A stretch of 64,000 nucleotides of DNA. Source: Bacillota bacterium. GTDB lineage: Bacteria; Bacillota; Clostridia; Saccharofermentanales; Saccharofermentanaceae. Positions 7,904 to 15,162 of this stretch are shown piece by piece. Position 1 is the first letter of the stretch; every line of letters begins with the position of its first letter. Location of the stretch: contig JAEWUD010000022.1 of assembly GCA_023397475.1 (NCBI GenBank), forward strand, positions 62,001-126,000, read 5' to 3'. The notes below the pieces were generated by a model that saw nothing but the letters and a program-made list of their open reading frames with translations, did not search any database and was not told the DNA's origin. Made by a program: the position numbers and the translations under genes.

Positions 7904-8614
7904 TTAATGCGATTCGGTGGGTGCATCTTTGTGTTTTTTCGTGATAGCCCGATAGAGAAGAAGTCCGATTCCACTCAGGATGATCGTGATGATAAATACT
8001 GCGATCGCAAAATCGTAATTCTCCATGCCAATCGCTTCGCCTCCGATCGTCGACGTTATTACCGACGGAATCCGAGCGATCAAAGATATCAGGAAGAACT
8101 CCCACCACAGCATCGGTGTCAAACCGATGATATAGGCGATAAGGTCTTTCGGCGTTCCCGGTATGAAGAATAAAATAAAAACGATCAAATTCAGTCGCTT
8201 ATGATTCTTCAGAAAGGAGAGTGATTCAATCTTCTCTTTCGGGAAAAAAGCTTCAACCGCCAGTATCCCGACCTTGCTGACAAAGAAATACACGAGAAGA
8301 CTCCCGATTGCCTGGCCGATCAGGCACAGTACCGTTCCCTCCAGAGCTCCGAACGCATAGCCCGCGACGATCTCCAACGGTTCACCGGGAATAAGTGCGA
8401 TAAGAACCTGGACCACCATCATTCCTACGAAAATCACCTTGCCGGAATATCCGTAAGAAGATACCCAAAGACGGAAACTCTCGGGATCATTTACAAACTT
8501 CAACATCGGCTCACCGATGAGAAAAAATGCGATAACAAGGAACAGCACAAAGCCGATCGTTGCGGCAAGGCTGATGATTTTCTTCTTTTGTTCAGGAGTT
8601 TTATGTGACAGCAT
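7904..8614 (-). CDS. TVP38/TMEM64 (VTT/DedA-like) membrane protein
   Basis: 236 aa with about six hydrophobic segments. The central VTT signature is clear: PGEPLEIVAGYAFG, then a Gly-rich segment, and FIPGTPKDLIAYIIGLTP. Family members are implicated in lipid scrambling and membrane homeostasis, but the substrate cannot be told here. ATG 8614 has AAAGGA nine bases upstream, so the 18 codons before it in frame are excluded. The gene precedes murD on the same strand with a 44-base gap and may be cotranscribed. A TGATATGAT extended -10-like sequence lies upstream. Confidence 0.88.
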   Translation of the reverse strand: MLSHKTPEQKKKIISLAATIGFVLFLVIAFFLIGEPMLKFVNDPESFRLWVSSYGYSGKVIFVGMMVVQVLIALIPGEPLEIVAGYAFGALEGTVLCLIGQAIGSLLVYFFVSKVGILAVEAFFPKEKIESLSFLKNHKRLNLIVFILFFIPGTPKDLIAYIIGLTPMLWWEFFLISLIARIPSVITSTIGGEAIGMENYDFAIAVFIITIILSGIGLLLYRAITKKHKDAPTESH

Positions 8615-8708
8615 GAAGTGTAATCCTTTCTGTTTATAACACGAAAACATCATATCACAGATGGACATTATCTCCGCTGTGACCGATCATAATTTTTAGC
8701 GAATTCAC

Positions 8709-8737
8709 TTGCAATTTGTGGCCTGATCTAGTAATAT
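8709..8737 (+). promoter_or_regulatory. tRNA-Leu promoter
   Basis: TTGCAA (8709-8714), a 17-base spacer and TAATAT (8732-8737), eleven bases before the mature tRNA end. Confidence 0.6.
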
Positions 8738-8748
8738 AACTTCTGTTC

Positions 8749-8835
8749 GCGGGAATGGTGGAATTGGCAGACGCGCTAGCTTCAGGTGCTAGTGATCGAA
8801 AGGTCGTGCAGGTTCAAGTCCTGTTTCCCGCACCA
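8749..8835 (+). tRNA. tRNA-Leu (anticodon CAG)
   Basis: The 87-base class II tRNA has acceptor arms GCGGGAA/TTCCCGC, a long variable arm, the GGTTCAAGTCC T-arm, and an encoded CCA. The anticodon loop TTCAGGT gives anticodon CAG (8783-8785), which reads CUG. It stands alone and is followed at once by a terminator. Confidence 0.96.
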
Positions 8836-8839
8836 GAAG

Positions 8840-8872
8840 GAAGTTCGATTTTCGGATCGAACTTCTTTTTTT
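8840..8872 (+). terminator. tRNA-Leu terminator
   Basis: GAAGTTCGAT-TTTCGG-ATCGAACTTC, a perfect 10-bp stem, followed by seven T. Confidence 0.92.
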
Positions 8873-8899
8873 GCGTCGCAAAAAGAGAAACCCGCAGAG

Positions 8900-8934
8900 T
8901 TTGTTGAGTTATCTTATGTCGATAACTCAACAAA
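8900..8934. repeat. Perfect 14-bp inverted repeat downstream of the sugar transporter
   Basis: TTTGTTGAGTTATC (8900-8913) and its exact complement (8921-8934) flank a 7-base loop. It lies 46 bases past the stop of the last permease gene on the minus strand. There is only a delayed T-rich stretch, so it is a weak terminator candidate or an mRNA 3'-end stabiliser. The rest of 8873-8979 shows no gene. Confidence 0.8.
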
Positions 8935-8979
8935 GCGCTACGAGTCCCTTGAGGGGGGCTAGGGTGACCGGCCGTAACT

Positions 8980-10056
8980 TTACTTACTGCGTTTTCTGGA
9001 ACAGATAACGCTCTGAAGGACAATGAAGAAGCAAAGCATCGCCGCGCGTGTGATCTGCGGCCACCACGGATCCTGGCTGCCAATCGCCGTGACGACGAGA
9101 AGAGCAATTCCTGCGGTCAATACGCCGAACAAGGTGCCAAAGACATTGCCGACACCTCCCGTAAGAAGTGTACCTCCGATAATGGAGGCTGCGATCGCAT
9201 CCATCTCAAGACCGGTTGCCTGTTGCACGGATCCTGAACGCGTGTGGAACAGATAGAGGAAACCGCCGATTCCGGCGAGAAGACCACAAACAAGGTGCGC
9301 AAGAAACTTCGTTTTTTTCACATTGATACCGAGAGTCAACGCACTCTGTGCATTTCCGCCTACGGCATAGAAATTTCGTCCAAGCTTGGTTTTTTTCAAG
9401 AACCAAATCATAAAGACAACGATAATGAGAGCAACGATGACACCGTATTCCAGCTTCGACTGGATGAACATCCCTTTCTTATTGATGTCGCCAAGGAAAG
9501 GAATCTGAATTCTGGCGCCGGACAATGCTTCAAAGCCTACATTTGCCACTTGGATCTGATTTACCTCAATGAGAGCAACCAGACCGCGACCAAGAAACAT
9601 TCCGGCCAGCGTGACGATAAAGGGCTGCATCTCCATGTAGGCAATCAGAAATCCTTGTACAGAACCAAAGACAACTCCAATTGCGAGTGCGAGCAGTAAC
9701 GATGTGAAGAAGTCAAAGCCATAATTGTTGAGACAAACGATACAAGCAGTACAGATGAGTGCCGTTGATCCTCCGACGGAGATGTCGATGCTGCCGGTGA
9801 TCATGACGACCGACAGGCCGCACGCGATGACGATCAAAGCCGCATTCTCATTAAACAAGTTGAAGAACATCTGTATTTTGTCAAATCCCTTATCACCAAG
9901 AAATATGATGGCAAGAGCGTAGATCACGATAAATAAAGATACTGTGATCATCAGGAGAAAAGAGGTGTCCGTCGGAGCCCCTCTTTTCATCAGTTTCTTC
10001 CGGAATGTCGCGATGCCTTCATCTCCGGTACGCAGGCTGTTACTTTTTGTCGTCAT
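8980..10056 (-). CDS. yjfF: Sugar ABC transporter permease, YjfF-like
   Basis: 358 aa and very hydrophobic, of the RbsC/AraH (BPD_transp_2) family. The signature VVMITGSIDISVGGSTAL is present, as is the EAA-like loop with ALTLGINVKKTKFLAHLVCGLLAG. With the preceding gene it would form the membrane channel of an importer for a furanose-type sugar. ATG 10056 follows AAGGAG by 10 bases, so the seven in-frame codons upstream are unlikely. It starts one base after the stop of the partner permease. Gene order matches E. coli ytfQ-ytfR-ytfT-yjfF. Confidence 0.88.
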   Translation of the reverse strand: MTTKSNSLRTGDEGIATFRKKLMKRGAPTDTSFLLMITVSLFIVIYALAIIFLGDKGFDKIQMFFNLFNENAALIVIACGLSVVMITGSIDISVGGSTALICTACIVCLNNYGFDFFTSLLLALAIGVVFGSVQGFLIAYMEMQPFIVTLAGMFLGRGLVALIEVNQIQVANVGFEALSGARIQIPFLGDINKKGMFIQSKLEYGVIVALIIVVFMIWFLKKTKLGRNFYAVGGNAQSALTLGINVKKTKFLAHLVCGLLAGIGGFLYLFHTRSGSVQQATGLEMDAIAASIIGGTLLTGGVGNVFGTLFGVLTAGIALLVVTAIGSQDPWWPQITRAAMLCFFIVLQSVICSRKRSK

Positions 10057-10057
10057 A

Positions 10058-11170
10058 TCACCCACGCTCCTTTCCATTTACGCCTGCCGGTTTGAGCACG
10101 GAGACGCGATTCTTGAAGAAGTCCTTCACCAGAGGAGTCTGGATGATGACGAGGACGATAATAATAACTGCCTTGAATACGGGTACGGCATTCGTATTTA
10201 CGTTGAGCGTTGTCAGCATCGAGGTCAAGGTCTGTATGGTATACGCTCCGATGATGGAACCCGCCATACGGAATTTTCCTCCGCCCAGGGAGTTGCCGCC
10301 GAGCGCAACCGCAAGAATAACATCCATCTCGATGCTGGGAACGATCGTATACGGATTCACAGTCTGAACTCTGCTTGCCTGAACAAATCCGGCGATACCA
10401 ACGCAGAGGCCGAGCACGACATAGGTCATGAATTTGATCTGTGCGGGATTCAAACCGTTCAGACTCGATGCTTTATCATTGATACCTACCGCACGGGTAT
10501 AGAGCCCAAGATTGGTCTTCTTTAATGCAATGATTGTGATAATAAGTACGACGATCGTGATCATGATCGGAACCGGGATCGGAAAGCCCGGGATAAAATT
10601 CCCGTAATAACCAAAGGACTCCACGGCCTTGGGTTTGAGGCCGCCCATCGCCATGGATCCTAAGGATCGGCCGGCGGTAAAGAGGATCAACGTGGCTACC
10701 ATTGGTTGGATGTTGAATTTTGCGACGAGAAGACCGTTGAACGCTCCGCAAGCCATGCCGGCGAGACAGCCAAGCAACAAAGCGACAATAACCGGCGCAT
10801 GCAATTCTGTCGGTTGTGTCTCTGTGCCGCAGAGGACACGCATGATGACGCCGCCGACGATGGCGACGGTCGCGCCGACGCTGATATCCTGTCCGCGAGA
10901 AGATGAAGTAACCAGCGTCATTCCGATGGCAAGAATCACAAGTTCCGTGGCATTGGAGAGAATATTGATGATATTTCCCACCAGAACCGGATTCCCGGCG
11001 CTGTCTTTACTGATGTCTACGGTAAGAAATCCGGGATTAATAAAGACATTCAGGAGTAGGAGCAGCAGGAGAAACACAATCGGAATAAATAAACCGTGTT
11101 TGGGTACGGATCGAAGAACGGATGAGATTCGACCCGCATCGAGCCTGTTACTGTTGCTTTGCATCTTCAC
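10058..11170 (-). CDS. ytfT: Sugar ABC transporter permease, YtfT-like
   Basis: 370 aa, BPD_transp_2 family, with GMTLVTSSSRGQDISVGATVAI as the Gly/Ser-rich signature and an EAA-type region around KFMTYVVLGLCVGIAGFVQASR. It pairs with the following permease. The start is GTG 11170 with GGGGAG five bases upstream. ATG 11164 is the alternative. The 5' end overlaps the ATPase gene by 23 bases, so the two are translationally linked. Substrate by homology is galactofuranose or another furanose (inference). Confidence 0.88.
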   Translation of the reverse strand: MKMQSNSNRLDAGRISSVLRSVPKHGLFIPIVFLLLLLLLNVFINPGFLTVDISKDSAGNPVLVGNIINILSNATELVILAIGMTLVTSSSRGQDISVGATVAIVGGVIMRVLCGTETQPTELHAPVIVALLLGCLAGMACGAFNGLLVAKFNIQPMVATLILFTAGRSLGSMAMGGLKPKAVESFGYYGNFIPGFPIPVPIMITIVVLIITIIALKKTNLGLYTRAVGINDKASSLNGLNPAQIKFMTYVVLGLCVGIAGFVQASRVQTVNPYTIVPSIEMDVILAVALGGNSLGGGKFRMAGSIIGAYTIQTLTSMLTTLNVNTNAVPVFKAVIIIVLVIIQTPLVKDFFKNRVSVLKPAGVNGKERG

Positions 11171-12674
11171 TTACACTCCCCGCAATCGTATGCATGATTT
11201 TTTTCTGTGTTAAGTCATCTCCGGTGAGTTCCCCTACGACATAGAGATCACGCATGATAATCAATCGTGAACAGGTTCGAAGCATTTCTTCGATCTCCGA
11301 AGAGATAAAGGTAATGCTCATGCCTTCCGATGCGAGTTTAAGGACGAGCTTCTGAATCTCGACCTTGGTTCCGACATCAATTCCTCGCGTAGGTTCATCA
11401 AGAATAAGATAGTCCGGGTGTGTCAGGAGCCAACGGGCAAGAATAACCTTCTGTTGGTTTCCGCCGGAAAGCGAATTGATCGGCGTGTCCGCGGAAGGCG
11501 TCTTAATTCCAAGAAGGGCGATATACTCGTCGGCAAAGGCCTGCGCCTGTGCTGTCGTAAACGGCCGGAAGAATCCGCGCATGACTTGCAGAGCCAATAT
11601 GATGTTCTCACGTACGGAAAGATCTCCGATAATTCCGTCACGTTTTCTGTCCTCGGAAAGATAACCGATTCCCCGCTTCATTGCTTTGATGGGAGAAGAA
11701 ATACTCACTTCCTCACCTTTGACATGAAGCTTTCCCGTTGTAACTTTATCGGCTCCGAAAATTGCGCGAACGCATTCACTTCTGCCGGAACCGAGAAGTC
11801 CCGCAAATCCTGTCACTTCTCCCTTGTTAGCCGTAAAAGTGAAAGGCTTGATCCCAGAAATACTTGCCAAATGCTCAGCGTGTATAACGGCTTCATCCGT
11901 TTTCGGACAGCAAGTTTGTGCGGCGTTCTCAATCTCGAAAAGCTCATCGAGATCCTTTCCCATCATTTTCGCAACGAGTTCGACTTTGGGTAGATCCTTA
12001 ATCAGATACTCACCGACAAGTTCGCCGTTTCGAAGAACCGTGATCTTGTCACATAGCTCGTAAACCTGATCAAGAAAATGCGTTACGAAAATAATTCCGA
12101 CACCTCTTCCCTTCAGCTCTCGCATGAGAGAGAAAAGCTTAGCAACTTCCTGCTCATCCAGAGAGGATGTCGGCTCGTCAAGAATTAATACTTTACATTC
12201 CATATCCACCGCGCGCGCTATGGCAACCATTTGCTGCACGGCAATTGAGCAGTTTGAAAGCTGCATGGTTGGCTTTGTCATGATTCCGAGATTCTTCAGA
12301 ATTTGTTCCGCCCGGAGGTTATTCTTCTTCCAATCGACCAGTAAGTTATCGCTTCTGCCGATAAATAGATTCTCGGCCACAGTCAGGTTCGGACACAGCG
12401 TAATCTCCTGATATACGGTGCTGATACCGAGTTTCTGTGCCTCTTGTGGCGATTTGATGTGTACGGATTTCTCAATCCCCTTAATATTGATGTCCCCGGC
12501 GTCTTTTGCATAGACACCTGTAAGTACTTTGATCAAAGTAGACTTGCCGGCGCCGTTCTCGCCCATCAAAGCATGGATCTCACCTTCACAAAGAGTGAAA
12601 TTCACATTCTTTAAGGCTTTAACACCCGGGAAGCTCTTATGAATGTTTCGCATGGTAAGCACTGCGTCTTGCAT
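11148..12674 (-). CDS. ytfR: Sugar ABC transporter ATP-binding protein, YtfR/RbsA-like
   Basis: 508 aa with two fused ABC domains, the normal architecture of the class. The first has Walker A GENGAGKST and DEPTSSLD. The second has the degenerate P-loop GLLGSGRSE, the signature LSGGNQQKV, and DEPTRGIDVGTK. It powers import through the two permeases that follow. GAGG six bases before ATG 12674 fixes the start and removes 12 upstream in-frame codons. A long hairpin separates it from the binding-protein gene. Confidence 0.93.
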   Translation of the reverse strand: MQDAVLTMRNIHKSFPGVKALKNVNFTLCEGEIHALMGENGAGKSTLIKVLTGVYAKDAGDINIKGIEKSVHIKSPQEAQKLGISTVYQEITLCPNLTVAENLFIGRSDNLLVDWKKNNLRAEQILKNLGIMTKPTMQLSNCSIAVQQMVAIARAVDMECKVLILDEPTSSLDEQEVAKLFSLMRELKGRGVGIIFVTHFLDQVYELCDKITVLRNGELVGEYLIKDLPKVELVAKMMGKDLDELFEIENAAQTCCPKTDEAVIHAEHLASISGIKPFTFTANKGEVTGFAGLLGSGRSECVRAIFGADKVTTGKLHVKGEEVSISSPIKAMKRGIGYLSEDRKRDGIIGDLSVRENIILALQVMRGFFRPFTTAQAQAFADEYIALLGIKTPSADTPINSLSGGNQQKVILARWLLTHPDYLILDEPTRGIDVGTKVEIQKLVLKLASEGMSITFISSEIEEMLRTCSRLIIMRDLYVVGELTGDDLTQKKIMHTIAGSVSEDAKQQ

Positions 12675-12745
12675 CCTATTCCTCAATCCTCCGTCGATAT
12701 TACAAACCATTTTTTACTGGATTTCTCTTTTCTCGGGAAATAGCA

Positions 12746-12787
12746 CGGCGTCAAGATCTGCGAACTGTATTCACATCCTTGACGCCG
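12746..12787 (-). other. Intercistronic hairpin between binding-protein and ATPase genes
   Basis: CGGCGTCAAG and CTTGACGCCG form a perfect 10-bp stem around a 22-base loop. There is no T-run, so partial termination or protection of the abundant binding-protein mRNA is more likely than full termination. The rest of 12675-12851 shows no gene. Confidence 0.7.
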
Positions 12788-12851
12788 CGCCCTTCATTTT
12801 AATTCTCGCGACGCTTACGAAGAAGTAATGCGCAAGATTACGTTCGATTCA

Positions 12852-13847
12852 TTAATAGGAACGAGAGTCGACGATTTCCTGAGTGATGGTTGCTGTATCA
12901 AAGACTTCTTCTGTAACATAGGCATTCTTCTCAACTGTCTCACCGGCTTCGAGCTTTTCGATCAGCTCAACGATGCGAGGTCCATGGAGAGGATTGCACT
13001 CGATATCAAGATTGAACTTGCCATCTTTGACTAACTGGAGAGCCCACTTGTTGGCATCAAAAGCGATAACCTTGACGTCGCCGTCCTTACCGTAGGTGAT
13101 ACCGGCGGCATCCATAGCAGCGCAAGCGCCACGAGCCATGTTGTCATTCTCAGCGTAGATAACGTTGAAATCAGTTCCGTTTGCGATAAGATCCGCAACA
13201 GCCTGCTTCGCAAGAGTCTCGTCCCAGCCCTTCATGTTCTGGTTGAAAACGATATCCCAGCCATTGGCCTCTGCGCCGTCTTCGATCGCCTTGGAGCGGC
13301 CGAGCTGAGCGGAGGAACCGGTGTCACCACCGAGAACAACGATCTGATAACCTTCGCCCTGTGCCTTCAACCAATCAACAGCCTTCTGGCCTTCAGCTTC
13401 GAAATCGGAGCAAACCATTGCTGTGTAGAGGTCTTCTGATAGGTCGAGCTTACGGTCAGCCATGATGAAAGGAATGCCGGCTTCTTTCGCAGCCTTGGCA
13501 ACATCTTCCCAACCGGCGGACTGAAGTCCGAGAACGACAAGATAGTCAACTTCTTCCTGAATCAGCTGCTGTGCCTGAGAAATTTGCTTGGCATGATCTC
13601 CCTCACCGAAGACCATCTTAAGCTCGTAGCCGGCCTCACCGAAAGCCTCGTTAAAGGACTTCGTGTTGGCGGTACGCCAGTCAGATTCGTTTGCGTTGGT
13701 CTGCACCACGCCCACGACGACCTTTTCTTCGGCTTTTGCCGTGGTCGCTGCGGTCGATGCTGCGGTTGTCGGCGTAGCGGCACCGTTGCATCCCGCGAGT
13801 GAGAACGCAAGTGTCAGAACCAGAGCCAGTGAAAGTAGTTTCTTCAT
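12852..13847 (-). CDS. ytfQ: Sugar ABC transporter substrate-binding lipoprotein, YtfQ-like
   Basis: 331 aa. The signal peptide ends in the lipobox SLAGC (Cys20), followed by an Ala/Thr linker and a periplasmic-binding type 1 fold. ESDWRTANTKSFNEAF and DIECNPLHGP match the galactofuranose-binding YtfQ branch. GGAGGAG six bases before the ATG gives a strong start. It heads the importer operon (ytfQ-ytfR-ytfT-yjfF) and has its own promoter region with AraC-type repeats upstream. The exact sugar is inferred only from family. Confidence 0.92.
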   Translation of the reverse strand: MKKLLSLALVLTLAFSLAGCNGAATPTTAASTAATTAKAEEKVVVGVVQTNANESDWRTANTKSFNEAFGEAGYELKMVFGEGDHAKQISQAQQLIQEEVDYLVVLGLQSAGWEDVAKAAKEAGIPFIMADRKLDLSEDLYTAMVCSDFEAEGQKAVDWLKAQGEGYQIVVLGGDTGSSAQLGRSKAIEDGAEANGWDIVFNQNMKGWDETLAKQAVADLIANGTDFNVIYAENDNMARGACAAMDAAGITYGKDGDVKVIAFDANKWALQLVKDGKFNLDIECNPLHGPRIVELIEKLEAGETVEKNAYVTEEVFDTATITQEIVDSRSY

Positions 13848-13868
13848 AGATCTCTCCTCCTACATATT

Positions 13869-13886
13869 TAACCGTACATTCGGTTA
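13869..13886. promoter_or_regulatory. Inverted repeat at the ytfQ transcription start
   Basis: TAACCG-N6-CGGTTA, a perfect 6-bp inverted repeat just downstream of the predicted -10. It could be an operator at +1 or a 5'-UTR stem-loop. Confidence 0.55.
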
Positions 13887-13887
13887 G

Positions 13888-13917
13888 TACATAGGGACAT
13901 TTTATCGAACGGGTCAA
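13888..13917 (-). promoter_or_regulatory. Possible ytfQ promoter
   Basis: TTGACC (13912-13917) and TATGTA (13888-13893) on the minus strand, spacing 18. An activator-dependent promoter nearer the repeats at 13995-14028 is also possible. Confidence 0.5.
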
Positions 13918-13994
13918 CAATCAAATACGGAATTCAATCCGCTGCATGTCGTATTTTTTCCGGAGTTTTGACTTTGATAAATTAAGAAGGTAAT

Positions 13995-14028
13995 ATTCTT
14001 CCGATTCGTGTTGGAATTCTTCCGATTC
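13995..14028 (-). promoter_or_regulatory. Direct repeats, probable binding site of the AraC-type regulator
   Basis: GAATCGGAAGAAT occurs twice on the minus strand (14016-14028 and 13995-14007), 21 bases apart. Two identical half-sites two helical turns apart are what AraC-family dimers bind. The site lies between the sensor cluster and ytfQ, reading toward ytfQ. Confidence 0.72.
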
Positions 14029-14032
14029 ACCC

Positions 14033-14047
14033 GCCGCGAGACTCGCG
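14033..14047 (-). terminator. Small hairpin after the sensory lipoprotein gene
   Basis: CCGCGA-GTC-TCGCGG begins nine bases after the stop codon. No T-run follows, so it is weak as a terminator. Confidence 0.4.
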
Positions 14048-14055
14048 GAGAAGGA

Positions 14056-15162
14056 TCAGTAGATTCTTCCGATACGATCCGTAGCGGCATTCTCCGCAAG
14101 AAAAACCTGGCCGTCCAGATAGGAGAATTTCTCGACGGACTCGCCGTTTTCGAGTTTCTCGAGAATATCGGCGATCATGGGACCCTGCAGCGGATTACAC
14201 TCGATATCGACATTGATCAGACCGCTCTCCATCTTGTCAAAGGCTTCCGAAACCGCGTCAAAGGAGATGATCATTATGTCGCCACCGATTCCGCAGGTCA
14301 GACCTGCTTCCTGAATCGCTTCGATTGCACCAAATGTCATATCATCATTCTGGGATACCAGGACATCAATATCGTCGTACTCCATAAGGTACTTCGCCAT
14401 GATCTCCTTGCCCTTTGCTTTGGTGAAGTCTCCGCTCTCTTTGGCAAGAATCTGCCAGTTCGGGTGCTTCAGAGCGACATCTTCAAAACCGCGTGACCTT
14501 CCGATCTGTGAGGTTGAACCCGTTGTGCCTTCCAGAATTACGATATTCACAATTTCGGAACCGGGAGGATTTGTCACGACGGTCGATTCACTCGGCTCTG
14601 TCGTCGCAGGATCAGTCGCCGATACCCTTACGGTCTCCTCGGCAGCATACATCTCGTTCAATTCACTCTCCAGCCAGAGACCCGCCTTCTGCCCCTCGGC
14701 ATATTTATCCGTTCCCACGCAGGCGACATAGAGAGTGTCATCTTCTGTTTCAATCATTCGGTCGACAATGATCACGGGGATATCCGCTTCCTTTGCCTCC
14801 TGAAGAACCGTGTCCCATCCGGACTCAGTCACCGGCGCGAAAACAATATAATCGACTTTCTGAAAAATGAAGCTGCGGATATCTTTGATTTGATTGGCTT
14901 GACTTTGTCGACCGTTGGAAAAAATGAGAGAAAACCCGTTTTCCGCGACAAGGGCATTTTGGATCGATTTTGTATTCGCCGTACGCCAATCGGATTCTGA
15001 GCCAAGCTGTGAGAATCCGACGATGATCAACGAGGAGTCAATCGCCTCCGCGTTATCCGATTCGAGACCCTGGATGTCATGCAAGGACGGATTCAGACAC
15101 CCCGACAGCGCGAGAAGAACAAGTAAGAAAGAGAATAAAAGGATCTTCGTGGATTTAATCAT
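14056..15162 (-). CDS. YtfQ-like sugar-binding lipoprotein encoded with a two-component system
   Basis: 368 aa. The signal peptide ends in LSGC (Cys22). The type 1 binding fold shares ESDWRTANTKS, VDRM and DIECNPLQGP with the ytfQ-like gene downstream, so the two are paralogs. An insertion of about 33 residues (171-203, rich in Thr, Pro and Ser) is absent from the paralog. It overlaps the kinase gene by 8 bases (GGAGG six bases before ATG), so it is made with the sensor and not with the transporter. By analogy with XylFII-LytS/YesN of Clostridium beijerinckii, it probably presents sugar to the kinase (inference). Confidence 0.88.
   Translation of the reverse strand: MIKSTKILLFSFLLVLLALSGCLNPSLHDIQGLESDNAEAIDSSLIIVGFSQLGSESDWRTANTKSIQNALVAENGFSLIFSNGRQSQANQIKDIRSFIFQKVDYIVFAPVTESGWDTVLQEAKEADIPVIIVDRMIETEDDTLYVACVGTDKYAEGQKAGLWLESELNEMYAAEETVRVSATDPATTEPSESTVVTNPPGSEIVNIVILEGTTGSTSQIGRSRGFEDVALKHPNWQILAKESGDFTKAKGKEIMAKYLMEYDDIDVLVSQNDDMTFGAIEAIQEAGLTCGIGGDIMIISFDAVSEAFDKMESGLINVDIECNPLQGPMIADILEKLENGESVEKFSYLDGQVFLAENAATDRIGRIY

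Noticed and set aside
7860..8108. N-terminal extension of MurD by 83 residues
   Set aside because: It overlaps the VTT gene antisense-like in another frame, and AGGAG precedes ATG 7859 at the right distance.
8749..8980. Integration site of a mobile element at tRNA-Leu
   Set aside because: No integrase, no direct repeat of the tRNA 3' end and no foreign genes nearby.
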